Assembly: GCA_013816445.1 (NCBI GenBank)
Contig: JACDEK010000043.1
Location: forward strand, 1 to 7,076
DNA length: 7,076 bases
Origin: Candidatus Saccharimonadota bacterium
GTDB lineage: Bacteria > Patescibacteriota > Saccharimonadia > CAILAD01 > BJGX01
Reading direction: 5' to 3'
The notes under the pieces are model-generated. The model saw nothing but the letters and a program-made list of their open reading frames with translations, was not told where the DNA came from and made no database searches. Positions 1 through 5,605 of the stretch are shown piece by piece (the stretch's first letter is position 1; each line of letters begins with the position of its first letter). A program made the position numbers and the translations under genes.

Positions 1-121
1 CAAAAATTATACCTAAAATAAGAAATAAAATAGCGCGAATCGTACGGGGTCCATACGTATAAAATCCGTTTATAAAGCTATCGGTAACTTTTTGAGTGTT
101 GATAATTACTAAATTATTCAT
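1..121 (-). CDS. Start of an unidentified membrane protein (partial, runs off the window)
   Basis: An open frame begins with ATG at 121 and stays open to the window edge, giving the first 40 residues. It starts MNNLVIINTQ, continues through a polar stretch ending YTYGPRTIRA, and then enters a hydrophobic run (ILFLILGIIF) that looks like the first membrane helix. The ATG overlaps the end of gatB by 8 bases (ATGAATAA), the same arrangement seen between the preceding gene and gatB, so it is probably the next operon member, translated by coupling. An N-terminal amphipathic segment, then Gly-Pro-Arg, then a Leu/Ile-rich helix is reminiscent of small MscS-type mechanosensitive channels, but 40 residues are too few to assign a family. 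I am fairly sure it is a gene and unsure of its function. Confidence 0.6.
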   Translation of the reverse strand, partial: MNNLVIINTQKVTDSFINGFYTYGPRTIRAILFLILGIIF

Positions 122-1556
122 TAGTGTGTGCTTCTAGTAATTTTAGCACAAGCGTGTTGGCTTTGCCTGGATTAGCTTGACCTTTTGTAGCTTGCATCAC
201 CTGACCAACAAAAAAGCCTGCTGCCTTTGCATTGCCAGATTGATAATCAGCAACTGCTTGAGGGTTTTGTGTAATAAGCTCTGAGATAATTTTTTTGAGC
301 TCAGTATCGTCAGATACCTGTGTAAGACCTTTATCTGCAATTAATTTATTTGGGTCTGCACCAAGCACTACTTCACCAAAAATCTCTTTGGCGGTTTTAG
401 AAGAAATACTATCAGCCTCAACTAGCTCAATTAAATCTGTTAGATTCTCAGCGGTTAACTGAGATTTTGCCTCACTATTTTCTGTCATCCAAGCTTGATA
501 ATCTCCCACCAGCCAATTAACAGCTTTTTTATGGAGTTTTGGTTGTAAGATTTTGGTTGTATCATTAAAAATATCACGGGTCTTGGCTTGCCCAATCAAA
601 ATGTCTTGTTCATTAGAGGTCAAACCAAGCTCGCTGAGCTCTCGACGCACTATAATTGGCAAGACTACACTTGATACTGATTTTTGAATAGTTGTAATAA
701 AATCAACCTGTAGCTCAAGGGGAGGTAAATCTGGCTCAGGAAAATACCGATAATCATGAGCATGTTCTTTACCTCTTTGACTCACCGTTATACCTTTACT
801 ATCATTCCAGCCACGGGTTTCTTGAGTAATCTCTTCACCATCCTCAAGCAAATCAATTTGCCGTTGAATTTCATATTTTAAAGCCCTCTCGGCATTACGA
901 AATGAATTAAGATTTTTGAGTTCAGTACGCGTGCCTAACTTGTCTGTATCGCTGACAGATATATTTAAATCAAACTTAAAATTACCATGCTCCATATCGC
1001 CATGGGTTATGCCCAGGGTTGTAGCGATATTGTACACTTCTTGCAAATACCGCTTTGCTTCAGTTGGCGTATGCATATCGGGGTCTGAAACAATTTCTAC
1101 AAGTGGAGTACCGGCACGATTAAAATCTACCAGGCTATAACTAGCGCCAGCTGGATGAGTAGATTTACCTGCATCTTCTTCTAGATGAGCATGATGTACA
1201 CCAATCTTTTTAAACTCTCCTTCAATCAATATCTCTACAAAACCCTGCTGAATAATTGGCTCATCCATTTGCGTAATTTGATAGCCTTTTGGTGAATCTG
1301 GGTAGAAATAGTTTTTTCTATCAAAGCTAGTATGTGTGGCTATCTTTGCATTTAAGCCGTGGCCGAGTTTAATTGCCAGCTCAACAGCACCTTTATTGAT
1401 AACGGGTAATGCACCGGGTAGCGCTAAGCAAACCGGGCAGACATTTGTATTTGGCTCTGCAGTTTTACTATCATTATCACACCCACAAAACATCTTACTT
1501 TTTGTTGCAAGCTGCGTGTGTATTTCTATACCGATAGTAGGCAAGTATTTATTCAT
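114..1556 (-). CDS. gatB: Asp-tRNA(Asn)/Glu-tRNA(Gln) amidotransferase subunit B
   Basis: GatB is the tRNA-binding and phosphorylating subunit of the GatCAB amidotransferase. It activates the Glu or Asp on a mischarged tRNA with ATP, so that ammonia from GatA can turn it into Gln or Asn. The 480 residues match the usual family length. Visible marks are the GIEIHTQL start, FDRKNYFYPD (79-86), HLEEDAGK (124-131), DFNRAGTPLVEIVSDPD (144-160), TELKNLNSFR (211-220) and EAHDYRYFP-like EHAHDYRYFP (264-273). E11, H13, E126 and E212 fall where the kinase-site metal ligands of characterised GatB proteins lie. C24, C26, C40 and C43 form a CxC/CxxC set that could bind zinc. The C-terminal 130 or so residues form the helical tail/YqeY-like tRNA-binding domain. 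The motif normally reading GSLRCDANVS is altered to GNFKFDLNIS (191-200). The start overlaps the preceding gene by 8 bases and has no convincing Shine-Dalgarno sequence, so coupling is likely. Confidence 0.97.
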   Translation of the reverse strand: MNKYLPTIGIEIHTQLATKSKMFCGCDNDSKTAEPNTNVCPVCLALPGALPVINKGAVELAIKLGHGLNAKIATHTSFDRKNYFYPDSPKGYQITQMDEPIIQQGFVEILIEGEFKKIGVHHAHLEEDAGKSTHPAGASYSLVDFNRAGTPLVEIVSDPDMHTPTEAKRYLQEVYNIATTLGITHGDMEHGNFKFDLNISVSDTDKLGTRTELKNLNSFRNAERALKYEIQRQIDLLEDGEEITQETRGWNDSKGITVSQRGKEHAHDYRYFPEPDLPPLELQVDFITTIQKSVSSVVLPIIVRRELSELGLTSNEQDILIGQAKTRDIFNDTTKILQPKLHKKAVNWLVGDYQAWMTENSEAKSQLTAENLTDLIELVEADSISSKTAKEIFGEVVLGADPNKLIADKGLTQVSDDTELKKIISELITQNPQAVADYQSGNAKAAGFFVGQVMQATKGQANPGKANTLVLKLLEAHTNE

Positions 1557-2451
1557 GGCTCGGCCCTGGTCTTTGTTTTAGCGGATAACCTTTAAAATAC
1601 CTCTTTTTAACTTTTAAGTCGATAAATTCGGCATGTTTAATAAGCATTTTTTTTGTATCCTTACTAAGCTCTTGTTTTTTTACTTCTTTAGCCCGAGCAA
1701 CTAATTGTTGAATGGTATAGTTTGGCAACCTTTCGTTCTGTTCTACACCCAGCGTTTCGAGCCCTAATAAAACATCTTCTAAGTTCGCAAAGAGAATATC
1801 ATGAATAAGTTTACGATCAGTATCACTGGCTGTTTGGAGGCTATTTCTAACTATCCGAGTTAGTACTATTAACTTATCTATTTTAGTGCTAAACAGGCCA
1901 GTTACGGCTTCCATTAGCTCTACCTGGTTAATTGGAGAATCAAAAAGCTTTACAAGTTTAGTAAATAATTTAACTCGTCTAGTAATATTTTCGGGAGCAT
2001 AGCCTAGTATCGAGGGGTGTTTTTCAATTAAGGCAACTGGGTTACTAAACTGCTGGTTGGTTAGACTATCTAATTTGGCCTGGATACTTTCGGGAGCATA
2101 GCTTAGTATCGAGGGGTGTTTTTCAATTAAGGCAACTGGGTTACTAAACTGCTGGTTGGTTAGACTATCTAATTTGGCCTGGATACTTTCGGGAGCATAG
2201 CTTAGTATCGAGGGGTGTTTTTCAATTAAGGCAACTGGGTTACTAAAACCCAGTTGAGCGAGATTATTAAGTCTCTCTCTTACTGAAATATTAGCACCAA
2301 CCAATGTGTTACCTCTATACTGATCAATAAATTCTTGGTTAAACCCAGCTTCTTGTAGTTCTGCCTGGCGGGCTAGTACAACCTGTTGTTGTTGGTCTGG
2401 ATTGTATCGTAAATCTTGCAACCCAAAAGCTTCATTGTTTTTGTCCTTCAT
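1549..2451 (-). CDS. mTERF-like helical repeat protein with near-identical tandem repeats
   Basis: The 300-residue product contains a 33-residue repeat: F69-Q101, F102-Q134 and a shortened third copy from F135 to about 157. Each holds NPVALIEKHPSIL followed by a helix with SIQAKLDSL. The pattern (short helix, IxxxPxIL, turn, second helix ending in spaced leucines) fits the mTERF motif of eukaryotic organelle nucleic-acid-binding proteins. Degenerate copies seem to flank the core: GFNQEFID...NTLVGANISVRERL (about 36-61) and NQVELMEAVTGLFSTKIDKL (175-194). The C-terminal 60 residues are rich in Lys/Arg. There is no signal peptide or membrane helix, so it is probably cytoplasmic. It sits between the small membrane protein gene (ATGA overlap) and gatB (8-base overlap). 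By analogy it may bind nucleic acid as an alpha-solenoid, but that function is inferred only from the repeat. Another alpha-helical repeat family remains possible. Confidence 0.65.
   Translation of the reverse strand: MKDKNNEAFGLQDLRYNPDQQQQVVLARQAELQEAGFNQEFIDQYRGNTLVGANISVRERLNNLAQLGFSNPVALIEKHPSILSYAPESIQAKLDSLTNQQFSNPVALIEKHPSILSYAPESIQAKLDSLTNQQFSNPVALIEKHPSILGYAPENITRRVKLFTKLVKLFDSPINQVELMEAVTGLFSTKIDKLIVLTRIVRNSLQTASDTDRKLIHDILFANLEDVLLGLETLGVEQNERLPNYTIQQLVARAKEVKKQELSKDTKKMLIKHAEFIDLKVKKRYFKGYPLKQRPGPSHE
1989..2247 (-). repeat. 99-bp direct tandem repeat, 2.6 copies, inside the mTERF-like gene
   Basis: Two full units, 2050-2148 and 2149-2247, are identical at all 99 positions. A third partial unit, 1989-2049 (61 bp), matches the corresponding part with a single difference at 2004, which gives Gly instead of Ser in the protein. 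The unit is a multiple of three, so gain or loss of a copy keeps the reading frame and changes the protein by 33 residues. Identity that includes silent codon positions points to recent duplication or ongoing gene conversion rather than old repeats held by selection. Because assemblers can collapse or expand such repeats, the true copy number may differ. Confidence 0.97.
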
Positions 2452-2927
2452 AGACTCACTCCCAAATCTTTAATGCCTTGGCCTAAATCGGCAATAGCCT
2501 GCTTAACTTGGGTAGCTACCATATCGTGTTCTATCTCGTGGGCAAGTTGATTGCGGAGTTTATGCGCACCCCAAATAGCATTAAGGTTACTAAAAGCCGA
2601 GCCGCCGCTATTCAAACGATCACCCATAGTGTCTCCTACAAAACCTTTTTGAATCATTACATAATCAAGTAATTTATCAGCTTCACTGAGAGCGTTCTTT
2701 AGGCCAGAAGGCCCGCTAGACTGCATAGCCGTAATCTCACGCCATTTGTTTTGTACGAGTTCAATATTAACTCCACTACTTGCCTTGGTTTCTCCTGAGC
2801 GATCAATTTGCTGGGGGTCGTATGATCGTTTCTTGCCATTACCCTTAGCTTTTTGCTTGAGTAAAAAATATATTAACGCACTTATCACAAGCACTGCTAC
2901 TATTCCTGAAACTGCTGAATTTATCAT
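2448..2927 (-). CDS. Membrane-anchored small protein with a HEPN-like helical domain
   Basis: This 159-residue protein has a single N-terminal membrane helix (about residues 5-23) followed by KQKAKGNGKKR. The positive-inside rule therefore places the rest in the cytoplasm. After a flexible linker (30-55), residues 56-155 form a predicted all-helical domain: VQNKWREITAM, ALSEADKLLDYVM, GDTMGDRL and finally IWGAHKLRNQLAHE (118-131). R125-N126-xxx-H130 is the RX4H arrangement, with a polar residue after Arg, that marks HEPN domains, many of which are RNases or RNA-binding modules in toxin and defence systems. I associate proteins of this shape with CPR genomes, where they are usually left hypothetical. 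It overlaps gatA upstream by ATGA and the mTERF-like gene downstream by ATGA. Nuclease activity is unproven, and a structural or scaffolding role is just as possible. Confidence 0.75.
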   Translation of the reverse strand: MINSAVSGIVAVLVISALIYFLLKQKAKGNGKKRSYDPQQIDRSGETKASSGVNIELVQNKWREITAMQSSGPSGLKNALSEADKLLDYVMIQKGFVGDTMGDRLNSGGSAFSNLNAIWGAHKLRNQLAHEIEHDMVATQVKQAIADLGQGIKDLGVSL

Positions 2928-4351
2928 TGTATTATCTCCTCTACTTTTTTATGCCACTCTGTTGTCTTTTGAAAAGCCTCGGCGACTGCTAATACTTGAG
3001 CATCATTACCCTGGGCAGCAATTATCTGTAAGCCAAGTGGTAGCCCAGTTTTCTCATCTATACCAGCCGGGATACTAATGGCTGGCACGCCAGCTAGATT
3101 AGCAGAAACGGTCAAAATATCAGTTTTATACATCTCAACTGGGTCTGACTTAGAACCAATTTTAAAAGCTGGCTCAAGTGTAGTTGGGGTAACTATCACA
3201 TCACAGTCTGCAAAAATTTGGGCAAACTCCTGAGTAATTAGCGTACGAACCTGCATAGCTTTCTTATAATACGCATCATAATACCCACTAGAGAGTGCAT
3301 AGGTACCTGTTAGAATTCTCCGTTGCACCTCAGGTCCCAAAAATTCTGCTCGGGTAAGACTATACGTTTGTTCAAGATTTGTTGCTGAATCATTGCGACT
3401 ACCATATCTAATACCATCATAGCGCTCTAAGTTAGAACTGATTTCTGAAGACACTAACACATAATATACTGCCAGAGCCATATCACCATCTGGTAAAGTA
3501 ACGTCATTTTTCTTACCTAATCCATTAATGGCTTTGAGAGCTTCAGAATATCTACTGTCATTCATTAGTTCTTTTACGACACCAATTTTTAGATCTTTAC
3601 TTGATTGATGATTTTCTGTTGATTCTATTGTAGTAGAATCCATTACATCTCGACCCTGAATAGCATTTAGAACCAGAGTGGCATCTTCAGCACTCCGCGT
3701 AATTGGCCCAATACAGTCAAAGCTACTAGCCATTGCCACCACACCATAGCGACTCACAAGACCATAAGTAGGCTTTAAACCTGTCACACCACAATACGCA
3801 GCTGGTTGACGAATAGAACCCCCCGTATCAGTGCCAAGACTGAATATACCAAAGTCAGCAGCTACTGCAGCTGCACTACCGCCACTACTTCCACCGGGAA
3901 CATACTCAGTATTCCAGGGATTATGAGTTATTTGGTAAGCTGAGTTTTCTGTACTACCACCATGGGCAAATTCATCTTGATTAACTTTTGCAATCAAAAT
4001 AGCGCCAGCTGAATTAAGCTTATCTATCACAGTTGCTGAGTACGGTGGAATAAATGCATCTAGTATCTTGCTGGCTGCAGTAGTGCGTACTCCAGCCGTC
4101 AAAAACATATCTTTGGCAGTGTACGGTATACCTTCAAGCAAACCCATGTCTTTACCCGCTTGAATTTTTTCATCGACTTTTTGGGCAGCTTCTAGAGCTG
4201 TGTCGCTGCATAGCGTCAGTACTGCACCAATAGACTCGTCGTGCTTTTTTATGCGGTCTAGATAGTACTGAGTGAGTTCGACACAGGTAACTTTGCCCGA
4301 CTGTAACGCCTCATGGGCTTGCGCAATTGAAAGATAAGCCAGATCTGCCAT
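2924..4351 (-). CDS. gatA: Asp-tRNA(Asn)/Glu-tRNA(Gln) amidotransferase subunit A
   Basis: GatA is the amidase subunit. It hydrolyses glutamine (or asparagine) and channels the ammonia to the activated aminoacyl-tRNA held by GatB. The 475-residue protein carries the full amidase signature: catalytic Lys80 in YTAKD, the cis-Ser S155 in PGGSSGGSAA, and the acyl nucleophile S179 in GTDTGGSIRQP, equivalent to the K-S-S triad of known GatA enzymes. Other family marks are DEFAHGGSTENSAY (126-139, usually DEFAMGSSTENS), LKPTYGLVSRYG, SSNLERYDGIRYG and GTYALSSGYYDAYYKK. Nothing indicates truncation or loss of activity. Its ATG shares one base with the gatC stop (TAATG) and no good ribosome site precedes it, so it probably depends on reinitiation after gatC. 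Its TGA stop overlaps the ATG of the next gene. Confidence 0.98.
   Translation of the reverse strand: MADLAYLSIAQAHEALQSGKVTCVELTQYYLDRIKKHDESIGAVLTLCSDTALEAAQKVDEKIQAGKDMGLLEGIPYTAKDMFLTAGVRTTAASKILDAFIPPYSATVIDKLNSAGAILIAKVNQDEFAHGGSTENSAYQITHNPWNTEYVPGGSSGGSAAAVAADFGIFSLGTDTGGSIRQPAAYCGVTGLKPTYGLVSRYGVVAMASSFDCIGPITRSAEDATLVLNAIQGRDVMDSTTIESTENHQSSKDLKIGVVKELMNDSRYSEALKAINGLGKKNDVTLPDGDMALAVYYVLVSSEISSNLERYDGIRYGSRNDSATNLEQTYSLTRAEFLGPEVQRRILTGTYALSSGYYDAYYKKAMQVRTLITQEFAQIFADCDVIVTPTTLEPAFKIGSKSDPVEMYKTDILTVSANLAGVPAISIPAGIDEKTGLPLGLQIIAAQGNDAQVLAVAEAFQKTTEWHKKVEEIIQ
2936..2940 (-). promoter_or_regulatory. Strong Shine-Dalgarno site for the HEPN-like gene
   Basis: The minus strand reads AGGAG, then 8 bases (ATAATACA), then the ATG at 2927, inside the last codons of gatA. 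It is the clearest ribosome binding site in the gat operon and supports the ATG at 2925-2927 as the real start. Confidence 0.8.
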
Positions 4352-4641
4352 TAGAGTACTTTTTTCACTTTAATATAGCCGTCTTGTACTTCTGGGGCAT
4401 TCGCTAAGAGATCATCTCGAGATATTTGACAGTCTTTTACTACATCTTCGCGCCACACATCTTGCAAACCAGTTACCTGCGAGGTAACAACAATGCCTGT
4501 TGTGTCTACAACCTGCAAACTATCTACAAAGCATACTATTGAGTTAACTTCATTAGCAACTTTGGGTAGTTTTTGGGGTGATACCTCTATTCGTGCTAGT
4601 CGAGCTACTTGTTCAATTTGTTTGGGAGACAGTGTTGCCAT
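4351..4641 (-). CDS. gatC: Asp-tRNA(Asn)/Glu-tRNA(Gln) amidotransferase subunit C
   Basis: GatC is the small belt-like subunit that wraps around the GatA-GatB interface and stabilises the complex. The 96 residues match the family length. The N-terminal helix LSPKQIEQVARLARIEVSP has the typical (I/V)xxLAxLA form, and the second half holds VNSIVCFVDSLQVVDT and WREDVV...DDLLANAPEVQDGYIKVKKVL, where the APE...GYIKVKKVL tail is characteristic. Alignment with the normal GatC N-terminus supports ATG at 4641. It is the first gene of the gat operon and sits directly below the promoter described separately, with almost no leader and no Shine-Dalgarno sequence. Confidence 0.96.
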   Translation of the reverse strand: MATLSPKQIEQVARLARIEVSPQKLPKVANEVNSIVCFVDSLQVVDTTGIVVTSQVTGLQDVWREDVVKDCQISRDDLLANAPEVQDGYIKVKKVL

Positions 4642-4650
4642 ATGGAGTAC

Positions 4651-4680
4651 ATTATACCTGAAAATATGAAATCATTCGAA
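4651..4680 (-). promoter_or_regulatory. Putative sigma70-type promoter of the gat operon
   Basis: The minus strand has a perfect -10 hexamer TATAAT at 4656-4651. A weak -35 candidate, TTCGAA (4680-4675), lies 18 bases upstream and matches TTGACA at only three positions. Only 9 bases separate the -10 from the gatC ATG, so a start site about 7 bases past the -10 would leave a 5' leader of only a few bases. The -10 is convincing by sequence and position; the -35 is weak. Confidence 0.6.
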
Positions 4681-4703
4681 TTATTGCTTAAAAAATGAGA
4701 GAT

Positions 4704-4742
4704 AAAAAGCGTAAAGGAACGCTCCCCCGTGCGTTCCTTTAC
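4704..4742 (-). terminator. Rho-independent terminator of the upstream block
   Basis: A perfect 12-bp inverted repeat, GTAAAGGAACGC (4711-4722) against GCGTTCCTTTAC (4731-4742), surrounds an 8-base loop. On the minus strand it is followed by GC and then TTTTTA (4708-4703), the usual hairpin plus U-tract layout. It lies about 120 bases after the 7-TM gene stop and just before the gat promoter, so it most likely ends the ligA/dehydrogenase/7-TM transcript and insulates the gat operon. The U-tract is short, and the plus-strand flank (TTT then G) is weaker, so I assign the minus strand. Confidence 0.75.
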
Positions 4743-4862
4743 TTTGCTAGTATACCGCAACACCCCTGGGGTCTTACAAGCATAAAAAGTATGTGAGCCC
4801 AATTAGTATATACTATACAAGTTTCTCTCTTTGCTCCTTTCTAGATAGTGTTGCAAGCATTG

Positions 4863-5591
4863 TTACCTTGTTTTATTGCGTACAGGAGTATTTTGTTTGC
4901 CTACCAGAGGCAAGACTCTCAGCCCTAGAACAAATGCGAAGAGCACAGCAAAACCGCACATTATTGAAGGCAAACTATCTAGACTACTCGGTCTAAGTAT
5001 GTAGATTATGCCGGTAGGTAGACAGAATGCGAGGCTACCTACAACAAACCAAATATAGGCGTGGCGAATATTTTGTCTTTTCTCATTTCTAAAATTCACT
5101 ATTGCCAAGCCAGTACCTATAAGTAAAACTGTGCTATAGAAAAGATAATACATCGATGCAATCGCCGGCTGCAGTGAAAATAATACGTAACGACCGGTAC
5201 AACGTGTCATGCCGATTGCATCTGGAGTAGATATAAAAAACAGGGCAAATGCGATAGAAATACTATACAGAGCTATGAGAAGCTGGCGATTATGGCGGTG
5301 ACTAATCGAAGATATTACATGCACTCCCAGTACAGGGAGTAAGGTTATAGCTGCGTACCCAAACCGCGACCATAGCTCGGGATTGCCAAGTGTATTTGCG
5401 CAAACCTGAAACTCAGCAAACTGGAAGAACGCTAGTAGTAAAAATGTGGCAATGGCCAGATTGCGCAGCAAAGTGTGTTTGAACCGAACGAGTGCGTAGA
5501 TTGCTAGTGCTACCTCGATAATCATTGTGAGAATCATGACAGGCGGGCTAAAACAGTAGAGGGTATTTCGCTTACGGTTCATAGACTTCAT
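4863..5591 (-). CDS. 7-transmembrane protein resembling a sensor-kinase N-terminal 7TM region
   Basis: The 242-residue product is almost entirely membrane: helices at about 16-36, 43-63, 77-96, 102-121, 137-166, 177-199 and 207-230. Basic loops (RFKHTLLR, SHRHNRQ, FRNEKRQNIRH, C-terminal GKQNTPVRNKTR) alternate so that the N-terminus is outside and the C-terminus inside. C64 and C131 both fall in predicted outside loops and could form a disulfide. The arrangement resembles the 7TM sensory module found at the N-terminus of some histidine kinases, but the protein stops 12 residues after helix 7, with no kinase or other output domain. It begins 14 bases after the dehydrogenase-like gene. There is no clear Shine-Dalgarno sequence; ATG at 5591 and ATG at 5582 are both possible starts. 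The ligand and partner are unknown. Confidence 0.8.
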   Translation of the reverse strand: MKSMNRKRNTLYCFSPPVMILTMIIEVALAIYALVRFKHTLLRNLAIATFLLLAFFQFAEFQVCANTLGNPELWSRFGYAAITLLPVLGVHVISSISHRHNRQLLIALYSISIAFALFFISTPDAIGMTRCTGRYVLFSLQPAIASMYYLFYSTVLLIGTGLAIVNFRNEKRQNIRHAYIWFVVGSLAFCLPTGIIYILRPSSLDSLPSIMCGFAVLFAFVLGLRVLPLVGKQNTPVRNKTR

Positions 5592-5605
5592 TGTAGCACG
5601 TATGA

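Noticed and set aside
916..1581. Plus-strand open frames opposite gatB
   Set aside because: They are antisense to a well-conserved gene, have low-complexity composition and no ribosome sites. They are frame shadows.
1989..2247. Possible CRISPR array or mobile-element repeat
   Set aside because: The 99-bp units are directly adjacent with no spacers, remain in frame in a protein and match its repeat structure. They are coding repeats.
4744..4788. 14-residue minus-strand peptide frame MLVRPQGCCGILAK just before the hairpin
   Set aside because: It has a start and stop but no Shine-Dalgarno sequence at the right distance and no repeated codons typical of an attenuator leader peptide. Too short to support.
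4605..4802. 65-residue minus-strand open frame overlapping the start of gatC
   Set aside because: It runs through the terminator hairpin, the gat promoter and into gatC in another frame. The product has no domain-like pattern and no ribosome site.
4642..4862. Possible T-box, riboswitch or tRNA gene upstream of gatC
   Set aside because: No T-box consensus, no tRNA cloverleaf or TTCGANTC-like arm in context, and the space between the hairpin and gatC is too short for a known riboswitch.
4793..4996. 67-residue plus-strand open frame reaching into the 7-TM gene
   Set aside because: More than half is antisense to the 7-TM coding region, and there is no promoter or Shine-Dalgarno sequence. No recognisable protein features.
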